Part shown: piece after piece, positions 9,901 through 23,030 of the stretch
Position numbering within the stretch: position 1 is the first letter of the stretch
Layout of the letters: every line of letters starts with the position of its first letter
DNA from: Patagioenas fasciata
Lineage: Eukaryota; Chordata; Aves; Columbiformes; Columbidae
Length of the DNA: 64,000 nt
NCBI RefSeq assembly: GCF_037038585.1
Contig: NC_092560.1
Coordinates: 61,694,049 to 61,758,048 of the forward strand
Reading direction: 5' to 3'
Program-made: the position numbers and the translations under genes
The notes under the pieces: generated by a model
The model's input: the letters and a program-made list of their open reading frames with translations, nothing else
Database searches by the model: none
What the model was told of the DNA's origin: nothing

Positions 9901-12900
9901 TTCTAATTTGTGTTCTTCCTCTTTGTTTTTAACTTCTAGCATAAGTTTCTCAATCTGATCTTTATATTCCTGTGAATGTAAAAAGCTTCATAAAAACCTT
10001 GATGTTTCTGTGTTCTTAGGTTCTGCAAAGCACAACATTCATGTCAAAGTGTACAGTACTCTATAATTCAATACTTGTTTTATCCTCCATCTAGTAAATT
10101 CAAAATGCCCAATTATTTCTTACACAATCCAGCTGAAGTCCAATGATGAAAAATGTAGCAGATTCCACTGTATTATAGTTATCAGTTAACACAGAATTAG
10201 AAATTGTACTTATTAAGAGACAGGCAAATGGAGAGGTAATATTCCTTTCCCCAAGCCAGGATCTGTTAAAATGCTGCAGTTAGCTAAGTGACTACAGTTT
10301 TAATTTTGGGGATTTTTGACTGCAAGACTGTTTAACAAAAATCATATTTCCAGTATGAATTTTGTTAATATTGTTTTCTGCAACTTCATACTAGCAGCAG
10401 TAGAAACATCAGTGATACCAGCATTAGTGAGGCTGCTGGCACTGATACTCAAGTGAAGATTCTAAGCATACCTATCCTAAGTTTGCTCCAGTAAGTACTC
10501 CAGAACTATTCAGGTATTGGCTGTGGCCGCCACTGTAGTGGTGCTTACTCCAAAGCCCTTCAGAGCTTTCTGACAAGGTAGGTAGCCACTCACCAGAGGA
10601 ATGCTCGGAGGCACTCACAAAGGCACTTACTGATTGGTGGTAATAATATATACAGACATGGTCAAGTAAGTGCCTTCAGCCACACCAGGCAGTTTCACCA
10701 TGCCCATACATGTACATAATGTATAAAATCATAATTTCCTCATGTCTTTCTGAAGATATTACTTACTTTATTCTCAAACTGTCAAGATAACAACTCGATT
10801 GTTATAAAAACTTAGTTTTAACTCTTAGTTACTACAAACACAGGCAAAGAAAATCAGCAGCGAGCTTCTTAATCCTATTCAGGTAATGGATCTGCAGTCT
10901 TAGCAGAGAGAACTATCACAACCTGCTGGTGCTACCTCCTTTCCAAAAATGAGTGGCATAGATAAAAAATAGAGAGAGATGGTAAATGGAATTTATCATG
11001 AGACACAGATAAAAAGTAGAGATCTATTATCTTTGTAGCATCTACTCCCAAAGAAACTATACACAAAATTCAGGCACCTCTTGATTATTTGGCAGTACAG
11101 CAGGCATCGTGAATATCAAAACCTTATTTCCACACAAGAATATATTTTAATGCAAGGGATTAAATGTTACAATGTAAAGCTGAATTTAAAGCTAAATACA
11201 GATTTTTAAAAAGTGCATCTTAGATTGAGACAGAGTTCTCAGAACTTACTTGTTTTGACCTCTATTACATTCTCACATTGGTACTGTGATGAGAACAACT
11301 CTTCTGTTTTTACACTATAAACATTAGCAAAAGTGCAACAATAATGGTTTTGGTAGCAAACCCAAGAATATAACAATATATGAACTGCTTCTATAGAGAA
11401 AAAATATTATTCCTCTACCTAAAGAATGATAATTTGTGATGTACCTGTTCACAAGCCTTTAATTTCTGTTCCAAGATGTGAATGGTACCTTTCAGTCTAT
11501 CATTTTCATCTATGTAAAAAAAACAATAACCTATATGATACACTAAAAAGTACAGTTTGACAGTATTATTAGCATGGAAGCAGAATAAATAGATTACTTT
11601 CATTGTTTGACTTGTCTGAACTTCGAGAAACTTTTTTGTAGACGTAATAATAATTTACAGAACTACATAATCTCAGTCATCATTTTTCTAGGACGAAAGT
11701 TCCTAGTTTAATCATAATATTTTCCTGGTATTACTACTTTGAAATGTCTTTAGCCTTCTGATAACTGATGCATTCAAGAAAATCTAGTTGTAAAGTTCTT
11801 TGACTCAGAAAACAGAGTATTATTATCACGACTACAGCAGTTTCTAATGGGAAGATGCTGCTTTTGAAGTACTTGTTTCCCAAAAACTAGAAAGCAGGTA
11901 TCTCAAAAACAGAATTTAGAAAAAGCAGATGCTTTTCTGATTGTCAAAAGTCACCTTGAGTATTAAAACCAGCTGCATATTTCCAATTTTTAGAGGTTTA
12001 TTAGTATTTATGCTAATATGACTTGGACACAAAATGGGTATAAAATTACCTATTTGGTATACAACTAAGCTGCAGTATAAAGATATAGCAAATACGTATC
12101 TATTTTATTTTAAAATAGCAAGCAATCAGTAATTGTCAGGTATTTATGGATAACAGCTAAATCTTACTAACATTACACTGAGGATTAAGACCCTTTGGTT
12201 TAACAAAATGATAAAAACTATGCATAAATGCTGTAATAGACTACAGTCCGAAGTTGAATGATACTTTCTCACTTTTTATAAAATTGCCTGGTCTAGGCTG
12301 AAAAAAATTTAAAGCCCAACTACTGATTAAAAAACCTCACTAAGGCAGAACTTCTTTTACACATGGATTCTAAGTAGGGTAATAGCAACAGACATTCTTT
12401 AAGCACATAGACTACCAAAATCTGCACAAGATTGATTTTAGATACTTTTTTCATTTCTGTTTGTCTGCCAGTGAGTTTCTTTCTCTAAAAAAAACCAGCA
12501 AATATGCACAAAACAATTCAATGCCTACTTAGCCTAGTTACAGTACAGTACAGTATATATAAGAACATTATTCTTTTACCTTTCACATTACACTGGTTTT
12601 CAATGGTTTGTGTTAGACCCTTTATCACATTCTGTAGAGCAGTACATTCTAAAAGAAATGAAAAAACCAGTATTTTTAAATAATTTATTAACAATTTTAA
12701 TTTTTTATTTTGTCTATAAACTTTTCTCAAGTATTTTATAATTATCGTGACTGTTAGTCTAAATCTTCTTACTGACTAGAAATAACCCAGATTATCACAG
12801 GGTTACTGCTACATTTTAGCATTTAGTTTGACAATAGGTTAAAACCAATTTCATCAAACAATATGAATAATTTCATAAAGCTATTACATTTTTGTTGCTA

Positions 12901-15900
12901 GCCATAAAACAAGGAGGTTTGTGTTTTCTGGGCAATAATGGAAGTTTTCCATATAAGCATTCCAGGAATTTGATGTAATGAATGAAACCGAGGTTTACTT
13001 TCCTGACAGTGTTTTTGCCAAGATTCTTTTTAACAAGACCAACACTACCCACTCATTGCAGTTACTCACCCTATTTTAGTACACATTAACATGCACCTTG
13101 TGGCTCAACACAAACTTGGGGAGATTCAGAACATGCTACTATATCTCATTTTAAACAAAATAATTATGTGTGTATGTATATACATGCAACTTGCTATCAG
13201 TTCACATATTTTTATCTCATATTTTTATTTTTTTAATTGTATGTTTAATGTTGGAACACCATACAGACTACTTGTAATATAACATTTGGCTTTCATGAAA
13301 TACTGTTTTTATCTCTTATGTTCCTTGTAATCTTATCAGTAAAGTTAAAAAACATTCAAAGACTGGGGACACTAAAACTGAAGTTGCTTACTCTTAAAAC
13401 CTTACTATTTCCAGAGCACAGCTGCATTTCTGAAGTGGCTTTTTATTTCTGCAACAGATAAGGTATGCTAAACAACTGTTAGTCATCTCATAAGATCAAA
13501 TTTCTGTTGAAAATTGTAGATCATACAGTTAAAGACTGCATTAGAAATAATGGAGTTGGGAAGATGAATTATGACCCCAGACCAGAGATCCAGTTTTCCA
13601 CTAATCTTTTTGACCTTTAGTCTGTCCTTCCATCAAGTCGGCTGTTGATGCAGCCAAGCACGTTAGCCAGCTGCATTCTCCCATTCTATGCTTCCAAAAA
13701 AACAGTAGAGGGAGCACGAAGAGCACAGAAACATTGCCTGCCGTCAGTTCCTGTACTGGTTCAAAAGCCTTTGTGGAAAAATCCTGTTCAAAGTTGGACG
13801 CACTAGGTTAGCATGCCATTTGTACCAACTAATTCTACTACAAATTTTCTCGTATTTGAAAATGTATGGAAATAAACCCAAATGCTTCTAATTCATGCAC
13901 AAATTGGAAAGACACCTATGCATTTGAGTATACAATAGGACAGCAGCTAGTAATGCAATGAATCACAGCTATTTAAGCGCAAACCGCTCTTTTGTCCAGT
14001 CCTAAAAATATCTGCTTATCTTTCTTATTTTTAAAGGACATATCTTGTCAAATCCCTTATGCAATTACAGTTGTGACTGGAAAAATTACTGGGAACAAAT
14101 TTTGCTTGCCTACATTAGAGAAAAATAAGCAGAATTTTGCTAAATGGTTGCACCTTTGGACCACTGGCATTCCATCTGTGGGGTTTCTTCCCTGTAAAGA
14201 ATATACTCCCTAAATGATCTTTTTCCATGTTGAATATATACAATTTGTTATATTTTCTTCCATCTCCACTTATAATTGGAGCTATTGGCTTTTTTAATGG
14301 GGTAATTACATCAACCACTTGTTCTTTTAACACCTTTAAAACACTAAGTCACAACAAATAACACAAGCCTGAAGATGCTAAATAGAGCAACTTTCAGTGT
14401 TCCATAGACAATAATGTGATTGCTTTATTTTTAAAAACTACAGTAGATTTTAGTTCAAAATTGCAACCTGCACCACAAGAGTCCATTTATTCACCATAGA
14501 AAAGGTTTAGCAGCAGAAAAACAGAATGCCAGACCTGCATCTGTCTTACTGGATCTGTGATGATTTACACTAAACAAAACTGTGGTCCTGAATATTACCT
14601 TTGTTTAGCAAAGCATATATCCAGACAAAACAAGGCTCATTTATGACCTTTCAGAACATGTATACCCTAGCCCAGCTGCTCATCTTTTCCCACCTTGTCT
14701 TTGGTTCAAGTGTTTCACTCTCCTCTCTCCTCTGAGTTTTAGAAGATCTCTTTCTTCTTTGCATTTCCTTTAGAATTCCCAGTCTTACCTTAAATAATTC
14801 TAGAGAGAGACTTCTGGCAATCAGGGATATCAAGGAGCCCTCAGGTACTCACACTTGCTGGAGATTTATTGGGGTGCAAAATGCTACTCCTGTTTCTGTT
14901 TCTCATACTAACAAAGAGTTCTTCAGCCAGGATAAAATCCCACTTCCTTCACCCTGTTACCACTAACAGCCTCAAACCCTTCTGGGTACAAGGAACAACA
15001 GCCTATCCTTCCATAGTGCTCTTTCTGTCTGCTCCCGTGCTGTAAGCAGCATATCTATTTGGAATCATATGTGAACCATGCATCAGCATGTGTTTTCATG
15101 TCTTTTTCCTTAGCTGTTCTGTGAATTGTCTACTGACAAGCCTTCCACTCTAACGCTGTGTACATATCCTGTAAATTCATTTGCTTTTGCCTTAAATTTG
15201 TAATAGGATGAACTTGAGAATGCTCTTCAAATTGAGAACGTATGTACATTGAGACTGTGTGTTTACACTGTTCATCAACCAGTCCAAACCCAGCAATTTC
15301 AGTTGTCCTTGGAACAGCTGTACAAATGATACTTTCAGGAAATGCGGCTGAGCTGGGTTCTGGGGAACAGCTTGGGCCGTATGGCCAGGATAGATCTTTT
15401 TTTCCAAGCCACAGTTGGCAACATCACTGTATAAAAGTCATTCTCACAACTAGAGTCTATTAGCATAACTGTTGCTAGAGTAAGAATGGATGTATTGATG
15501 CTACGTTTAGTCCTTGCCTCTTATTCAGTTCTGCACAGGATCCCTCTATAAGCCCATCAATAATAAATAATGTTTTTTAATCCCACAGTGCTTTGACTTT
15601 CAAAAAGGTTTTACAAAGAATTGAACTATTAGATGCAACACTTTTAGTGCTCTGATTCTGAATACACAGTATGCCATTATCCCTTATCAAGGGTTAATGT
15701 TGCAGGTGAATTTGATAAAGGTGCAAAGACCATTTATATAAATTTCAAGAAGGAAAAGCAAAATCCTTTAGAAACACTATATACTTTATAATATTATAAT
15801 ATTTACACCAACCATAATGTCCTTTTGAAATACTTTTAATGTTATAGTCACTGCTGACCTTCAGTAATGTGGTAACTATTTACCTGAATGTTCCTCTGAC

Positions 15901-18900
15901 AGCATGTGCTGCAGATTATGCAGTACAGTTTTCAAGAAAGCTGGAAGACAACTCAGAAATGGCTGCCCCTTCTTCCCTTGGGACCTGCTTTTAAGATGAG
16001 GCTTTTGCCCTGAGCCTACCTTGAGCTATGTTGCAGCTGTGTTACAGCCACATACCATGGTAGATCTAGACCTTGGCCGTGACCTAGGGAGTGAATTCCA
16101 GGCTTGATTTCAGACCTGCCTCATTGCTACGAACCTGCTAATTATCACTACACCACGCCTGGCCCTTGTTACCATTTCTGGACCTGATCTTGACTCGCCT
16201 CCTGTCTTGGTCCTGGAGCTGCTCCATCACCATGTACCTGTTTAGTAATGTGGACTTTTGGTCATCCCTGGCATCCCTCACTTAGCCAGCCCTGCATGGG
16301 TACAGTAGGAGTGAGTCTTGGCTGGTGAAGCCCCTACCTTGTGGGCCTTATTATATGATTGGTCCCGACTTCCTGTCCTGACAATACCAAACTGTGCCAC
16401 CTTCTCAGTTATCTTTTCTAGTTCTGGTATGTCTGTTTTGAAATGTGGAGACCAGAACATTACAAGAAAATCACAGACTTTACAAAGACATGATGCTTGT
16501 TTCTCTGTTTCTTCTATAATCTGATCATGTGTCTACCACTGTGTTTGCTTCTTGGACCACTGGTATTTTCAGTCCAGAAGGACTCCAAGATCTCTTTCCT
16601 GAGAAGTAGCCAACTAAGGCCAACTGTTGATATAAAATGCTTCCCACAGGCACTGGTACTGATTTTCATCTCCCCTTTCTATCACTTGTCATTCTATGAC
16701 ATGAGATTCTTAGTATAATAGATTAGCATCATTAGCAAACTTCATTCACTCAACAGCTTTTCCGATTCTTTTCTGATCAAGCTAAATTAATTACGTCCTA
16801 GTGAAGATCTAAAGAACTCAACTGGCAATCTCACTCCAGTGTGAACATAAATGTATTGCTACCCTGTTTCCTAACTTTTAGCATGTTGACTTGTCAGAGA
16901 CCAAAGTTCTACAAAAAGATTTACCTTTCAGCAACTCTACAAACTATAGACGAATAAGCAACCACAAATTTATGGTAAGTACTAGATACAATTTCTCTTT
17001 TCAAATACTCATCTAAAAAGATATACTCCTGGAATAAGAAAAAAAAATCTTTAATAGTTTTCTCTTCAATTCCTCCTTTCTTTGCCAAGTTTTTTATTAT
17101 GATATAGAGGCTTATAATTCCCACCTGTAAAACACTAAATGCCATTTCATTATTTAGCTTCCATGTAACAGTTTGAATCCTCTTAATATTAACTATTTTT
17201 ACCATTCATAACGATTTCACACAATCACAGAATGTTAGGGATTGGCAGGGACCTCAAACGATCATCTACTCCAATCTCCTTGCTGGAGCAGGAACACCTA
17301 GATGAGGTTGCACAGGAATGTGTCCAGAAGGGTTTTGAATGTTTCCAGAGAAGGAGACTCCACAACCTCCCTGGGCAGCCTGTTCCAGTACTCCAGCACC
17401 CTCACCATGAAAAAGTTTCTTCTCAAATTTAAATGGAACCTCCTGTGTTCCAGTTTATACCCATTGCCCCTTGTCTTATCATTGGTTGTCACCAAGAAGA
17501 GCCTGGCTCCATCCTCCTGACACTCACCCTTTACATATTTACAAACATTAATGAGGTCACCCCTCAGTCTCTTCTCCAAGCTAAAGAGACCCAGCTCCCT
17601 CTGCCTTTCCTCATAAGGGAGATACTCCACTCCCTTAATCATCTTTGTTGCCCTGCCCTGCACTGTCTCTAGCAGTTCCCTGTTCTTGAACTGAGGGGCC
17701 CAGAACTGGACACAATATTCCAGGTGTGGTCTCACCAGGGCAGAGTAGAAGGGGAGGAGAACCTCTCATGACCTGCTAACCAGCCCCCTTCTATTACACC
17801 CAAGGATGCCATTGGCCTTCTTGGCCACAGGAGCACAGTGCTGGCTCATGGTCATCCTGCTGTCCACCAGAACTTGCAGGTTGCTTTCCCCTACACTGCT
17901 GTCTAATAGGTCATTCCTCAATTTATACTGGATCCTGGGGTTGTTCCTACCCAGATGCAGGACTCTACACTTGCCCTTGTTATATTTAATTAAATTTTCC
18001 TCCACCCAACTCTCCAGCCTGTCCAGGTCCCGCTGGATGGCAGCACAGCCTTCTGGTATGTCAGCCAAGCCTCTCAGTTTGGTGTCATCAGCAAACTTGC
18101 TGACAGTGCACTCTATTCCCTCATCCAAGTCGTTGATGAATATATTGAATAATATAGGCCCCAGTACTGATCCTTGAGACACTCCTCTAGTTACAGGCCT
18201 CATAATGACAGGCTTTACAAAGTAAAGGAAATATGACCCAAACTGATCACATCAAAGATGACAGTAACATGAGTACAGCCTATGGAATAAACTTACAAGA
18301 GTGGTATCAGCTTAATTGAATGCAAACATGAAGGATTAAATGCTATTCCTTACACTTTATTACTGAATTGGAAATGTCACTGAGATAAAATCTTGATGGT
18401 GACATTATAAACACAAAATGGAATGTCACTTTGTTTAATCTGGTCTCTTCAGAGATTTGATCTCACACATAAAAAGTATAATCACTTTGGACAGCTGTTC
18501 TGTCCTCTAGAAGTTAAACAAATGCCTAGGCAGAACAAGACACTGAGATTCCACAAATACCCAATGCCCTTAAAGAATAAGTGAGCAAAATTCAAAGACT
18601 AATACTAAAGCTTTAGTGTACCAGTCAGCATGTTACAGGGAATGTATATTCCAAACCCCAAACTGGGTCATCAAATTGTCCCTAAACAAACCAAATCACA
18701 CAAGCAACTAAGAAATATAAGTCATCGTGTTATCGCACAGCACCAGCCCCAGCAGTCTGACATACCCTCTCCAATTACAGGCAAACTTTGACATTTCAGA
18801 CAGCAGCAAAATATGCATTCAAGAATGCATGTGGCTCATTTCTCATTGGGTAAAACATTCCTGGTGACTAGGTGAGACATAACATTTGTCATATTGATAA

Positions 18901-20700
18901 CCATGAAACAGCTCAGCTGGGGGCACAACTGTGTCAGTGTTGACCCTACTTTTCCCAAATGTCGACCCTGTTGTTCTACACAGACATCTGAGCTGCTTAT
19001 GGATTAACATAAGTCACAGGCTATCACTTTAAGCAGAACGACTGATGTTGGGTTGCTTAAAAATACTGTCTTTGTAAACTGTGGCAGTTCACTAGAAGCT
19101 CTGGGCCTGTATAGCTGGGAAAGGTAAACGTTTGGGGACAATAACATCATCAGGTATATTAAGCTCATCTGATCCTCTCCTTTTGTCCTTTTCAACACGT
19201 TTTTTCCTTGTAAAAAGAAATAATGCAATCGAAAGAAAAAACATGAAGAGGGAAAAAAAAGATCATACAAAAGGAAAGTTTTTTCAGTATTGCATGCACT
19301 TAAAAATCTCATAAAGTGGATGGATATTAACATCAAGTGGAAAATAGTTACTTTAACGTAGTTCTCAAGATATGTTTGTGAATTAAAGTTATCTGGTTTA
19401 AGCAAATGATATGGATTCTGACACATGACCCAAGATTAAGCATTACTGGTTTTCAGGCAATATCTCAGATCCTTGATAATTTATTTTTTATATTTTATAT
19501 GACTGAAAAGAATGGAAATATTTATCAGAACTTCCTGAATATATGCAAAAAAAAATCATTAAAAAAAAAATTACCTTCTTTTACTGATTCTTCCTTCGAT
19601 TGGCTTAATGTTAACAACCTGTTACATTTCTCCAGCTGAAGAACCAGTAGGTTATTTGCTTCGTTAATTTCTGATATTTTCTAGAAAATTGGAAAAAGAC
19701 TAAAATTATATTAACATCTTTTAAGTTTTAGAGTTTTAAATTAACATAAAATCTAAAAATTCACAACACTGCAGTCACAAACTTGTATTATTTGCCATTC
19801 TGGTTATTCTGTTATAGGGAAGAGTGATGCTAGACTTGAGAGCCTGTGCTATCGTGAGATTAACCTACAGAACTAAGAATGCCAACCTATCACTAGTTAT
19901 AAACTGGTTTCTTCTCAGTTCTGTAGTTCACAGTCTGGATGAGTCCTCAGCAAAGTTCCTTCTACTGCTTTGCATATGAGGTTGTCAATGCCCTCGTTGA
20001 ACACCAATATGAGTAATGCATAGGAAGAGGAACTGGTCTGATATTTTTTTCCCATAAGTAATGCTAAATTTATATTATCTATAGCAGGTATTTACTGATC
20101 AGGAAATCAGCAGAGAGCTAGCCAAAGTGGGTCTAATAAGAAATACAGCATCAATATTCCTCAGTGGATCAATCTTTTAAGAATGGGTATAGACACAAAA
20201 TAAAGAGAGCTCAATGCATAAAGAATATAAGAACAGATGCTCCTGCTATGGCAAGGAGATTTTTCTAGAAAAAGGATCAATTTCAGAAAGGACAGTCCAG
20301 CAGAGCTGTGTAATACTGTTATCTCCAATAGCAGCTTCTGATACAAAGGGACACTTCCATGCTTTTCATGAGAAGCCAAAATTGGCCTCTCCACTACTAA
20401 AATCCTAGCACAGAAACAAAGGCTTCTCAGACTCCACAGAAGTCACTCATCACTCTGAAATAAAGTCAATACACTTTCCAAACAAAGCTCATATTACAAG
20501 GCATATTAATAAGCTGATATCACTTAGAATAAATTTTCACTTGAAAAGTTTATTGAAATGTCACAAAATATTTACAGATAGCAGTTTCAACACTCTTTGC
20601 CTTCTTCTCTTACCTTTTCTATCTCTGAGAAATTATCTAAAAGTTTATCAAGATTGACTACACTGACTTTCTTCATATTTTCTTCATGGATGTGGTTCAT
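6833..20700 (-). CDS. CCDC152: Coiled-coil domain-containing protein 152 (eight coding exons)
   Basis: The coding exons in transcript order are 20700-20614, 19680-19575, 12648-12580, 11509-11445, 9969-9867, 8552-8425, 7519-7433 and 6955-6833. All phases join, giving 255 residues plus a TGA stop (human protein about 254). The product is almost wholly charged, Lys/Glu-rich heptad-like coiled coil with no catalytic motif or signal peptide. It ends in a basic HLKRRRF tail, as in mammalian CCDC152. The start ATG at 20700 ([11 protein letters not shown]) fits the family N-terminus and has no longer upstream reading in its exon. Molecular function is not established. The gene converges on SELENOP, and in mammals CCDC152 transcripts are antisense to SELENOP. 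Large introns hold a CR1, an LTR and ancient LINE relics. Confidence 0.95.
7433..7519 (-). CDS. CCDC152: CCDC152 coding exon 7
   Basis: 29 codons, phase 0 at both ends: [11 protein letters not shown], then [15 protein letters not shown]. The VLPQSxYRR block is conserved in the family. Acceptor CTTTCAG, donor GTATGT. The exon is too short to show as a long reading frame. Confidence 0.92.
8425..8552 (-). CDS. CCDC152: CCDC152 coding exon 6
   Basis: Encodes a strongly charged coiled coil ([20 protein letters not shown], later [13 protein letters not shown]). The [10 protein letters not shown] block is identical to mammalian CCDC152. Acceptor ACTAG, donor GTATGC. Confidence 0.93.
8719..9381 (+). 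mobile_element. Solo LTR, endogenous retrovirus (5-bp TSD), in CCDC152 intron
   Basis: A 663-bp element beginning TGTCCTGG and ending CTCGACA, flanked by the direct repeat ACTAC (8714-8718 and 9382-9386). A TATAAAA box at 8954-8960 gives the plus orientation, antisense to CCDC152. No internal retroviral genes are present, so it is a recombined solo LTR. The 5-bp duplication suits an ERVL-type or similar avian family. Family assignment is inferred. Confidence 0.85.
9387..11444. other. CCDC152 introns around exon 5
   Basis: Outside exon 5 (9867-9969) this AT-rich intronic sequence holds no feature I can identify. Confidence 0.6.
9867..9969 (-). CDS. CCDC152: CCDC152 coding exon 5
   Basis: Encodes [20 protein letters not shown] and a further basic-acidic coiled-coil stretch ending IRRK. 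Acceptor TTCACAG, donor GTAAGT. One base is left over, completed by exon 6. Confidence 0.92.
11445..11509 (-). CDS. CCDC152: CCDC152 coding exon 4
   Basis: Encodes [20 protein letters not shown] followed by EQ. It starts with two bases completing an Asp codon and ends in phase 0. The acceptor is ACATAG and the donor GTACAT. Confidence 0.9.
12580..12648 (-). CDS. CCDC152: CCDC152 coding exon 3
   Basis: Encodes [19 protein letters not shown] and CNVK. This matches the conserved IKGLxQTIE block of the family. Acceptor CTTTTAG and donor GTAAAAG are present. Confidence 0.92.
12649..16379. other. CCDC152 large intron, left part
   Basis: Unremarkable AT-rich intronic DNA. The short open frames here lack codon bias and family similarity. 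Confidence 0.6.
16380..16830 (-). repeat. Degenerate ancient CR1/L3-like LINE relic
   Basis: The sequence resembles the reverse complement of old CR1/L3 3' regions. It has an 'ATGTGGAGACCAGAAC' block, then 'CCAAGATCTCTTTCCTGAG', then a diverged stretch resembling the 'ATCATCAGCAAACTT' part of these LINEs. It is heavily decayed with no open frame. Boundaries are approximate. Confidence 0.45.
17220..18205 (-). mobile_element. CR1 LINE, 5'-truncated, reverse transcriptase C-terminal part
   Basis: About 0.99 kb of CR1 on the minus strand, sense with CCDC152. Upper part (18203-17766): RT block with [20 protein letters not shown] and the catalytic FADD motif (FADDTKL). Lower part (17735-17298): CR1 C-terminus ([45 protein letters not shown]). 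The two open stretches are separated by a frame break. The 3' end is at about 17220. It is a dead fragment, typical of avian 5'-truncated CR1. Confidence 0.93.
18206..19574. other. CCDC152 intron, right part
   Basis: No recognisable feature. The sequence between the CR1 copy and coding exon 2 is AT-rich. Confidence 0.6.
19575..19680 (-). CDS. CCDC152: CCDC152 coding exon 2
   Basis: Acceptor TTCTAG precedes 19680. Encodes [20 protein letters not shown] and the SKEESVKE end, in phase with exon 1. Leaves one base of a Glu codon before the GTAATT donor. Confidence 0.93.
20614..20700 (-). CDS. CCDC152: CCDC152 coding exon 1
   Basis: Encodes 29 residues beginning [20 protein letters not shown]. 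The exon extends 5' as untranslated sequence to the acceptor at about 20732, so a noncoding exon lies upstream. Donor GTAAGA starts at 20613. Confidence 0.93.
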
Positions 20701-20731
20701 TTGTTTGTCTGAACTTACAATCCAATGATCA

Positions 20732-23030
20732 CTGTAAATATAAAAGTAGATTTCTCATTCGTACTATGTAGAAAGATTTCATATGCACAAAACTAAGCAG
20801 AACAAATAAGACTTAAAAAAAAATTTAAAACTATTTTTGCATGTGAAGCTAAATTTCAACCAACCTAAGATCTTGCATTTCTAGAAAATACCATGAATGT
20901 CAGAAAGCCCAACGAAAATCTATCAATCAAACTGGTAGATGATATAATTGAATTTGGAATTTTTTTTCTGCAATTAAAAAACAAACCTGAATTCACCTGC
21001 ACAGACACAATGATGCAATTTTACCTAAATATATTAGTGGTCTGCACATAGGATTCTGTTAAAACATACATCCAATTTCTCTTTAGATATGCTGCTAAAA
21101 CAGACTGGTCTTCCCTTCCTCACTTTAAAGAGTAAGAAATTCAATCAATTGAAGCAATTAATCATTCTCTACTCAGAGTATTTTAGAAACAACAGATGAA
21201 TTTCTGTTAAATTAGCTTAATTTAAAAAATGTTGCTTAAGTAAATGAGATCTTTCCAGACACACATTAATGCAGGATCTAGACCTTTCACCTGTGTAGAT
21301 GCTCTAATACATAACTACTCAGGCTTCAAGTTACTTGCATATTTTCATATAAACAATTTGCATTAATACCAGTGATGAGAGACTGCAGCACATAAACCTT
21401 ACCATATGAATAAGAAGATTATATTTTGAAAAGCACACGTATAATTCCAGATTATTAACACAATCGCTGTTTTTAGTAGAAATTCTACTTACAGAGTCTT
21501 CAACATACGTTTCCAAGAGAGACCTGAGAGACACAATATGAATGCTTCTAAAAATATCAAAACTATCTCTGAACATCAGGCTCCATGAATACCAGATAAA
21601 CCATGTATTCCAGACAAAATTGTCACTTTTATGTGGTAATGTAGGAACCATCTTTTTACAATTAACAAAAAGTTGCAATGAAAGAAATTAACCAGAAGTC
21701 AGAATGTGTGCACTACCCAGAAACTGAATGAATTTCCAGACAGAAACTTAAAGTGAAGCTAGGTGGAAACAGATATGTAAAGTAACAACTACTAAGCAGA
21801 AAACAAAATTATGTAACTGAGTTATTTTCTCAGTCATTTAATATTTAAAAGCCTCTACATGTATGTAACTTCTTTACCAAAGCAGTAAGATAAAGACACT
21901 GGTTCTGTGTGTTTAATACTCACTTTTCTCTCGTATCTGATGTTTTCTCAGAGGAAGTAAAACAATTAATTAGCTAAAGCTAATTAACTTTTTTTTTTAA
22001 TCAACTATTTTTAAGGATATATATATAGCATCAAAGAAATAATGCTTCTAAGTTAGTGATTTTTTTACTAGTTAGCAATCTTAATGGATTCTGTTATTAA
22101 AATGCAACAATTTGTTAAAATGCAGTTTAAAATATTTATTCGGGATATTCGATTTTGTAAAATAATTACATATCTTAATATTCTATTAGTTGATAATCTA
22201 AATGTACACTATGAATGCCAAGCCCTCATCTTTTCAGTCCTTATCACCAGCAGTATCTTAACTGTTTGTCGATCACTGTTTTTTTAACCATGCTCTTAAA
22301 ATTGTGTTTTACCCTCAAAATTGTGGCTGAGAATGGGAGTTCAGGGAGCTGCCATGTTGTATGCTGCTTTGTTTGTGTGTTTCTTTATACCATGGCATCA
22401 ATTGTTTCCTCAGAAGACAGGATGTACTCAGCACTTGCAGCATTAGGCAACAGTGCCACTGGGAATAAAAATCCTGCTGAACTGAAAGAGTAATTCAAAA
22501 TAATACTTTGTATTATTAATGTTGTGCTTTTCCAGCAGGAAAACTCATCACTTTTATTTTTTTGTATATTATTATGCATGTCTTCCAAGTGCATTTTTGT
22601 TAAGCCTCCTGCTGCTGATTTGAATGATGGTATTTATTTTACAGGGAGTAAAAATCAGATTTTAAAGATATTTTTGACTGTCATAAAACTGACACCTTTA
22701 TTTAATCTCTCTTTAACCGCTTTCTGTTCATGGTCTCTCTGCATCTTTTTAAAGTATTGTAGCTGATGATCTGATTTGGGAATTTAAAGTTCCATTTTTG
22801 CTTCATGTAACAGTGAAAACTGTATTTATAACCAAAATAAAATGAGTAGATATTCAAATGAGTATCTCAACTGAATATAGTAATTATTCAACGAGAGGCA
22901 CCTCAAACAGCCTCACCATTTTTTCTGAACTCCACCTTTTAAGGCAGGCATCTGCCATTTGCATTGCCTGTAATCTCGCTTTAATTACTCACTCCTTGAA
23001 GACCCTGAGCACACTTAAAACTAGGTTTGC
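20732..23030. other. CCDC152 5' intron
   Basis: AT-rich sequence between coding exon 1 and the CpG island. A noncoding upstream exon of CCDC152 is implied by the acceptor at 20732, but I could not place it. No transposable element was recognised. Confidence 0.5.

Noticed and set aside
17298..18203. Pair of 145-aa minus ORFs as exons of CCDC152
   Set aside because: They encode CR1 reverse transcriptase sequence, and the CCDC152 exons on either side join in phase without them.
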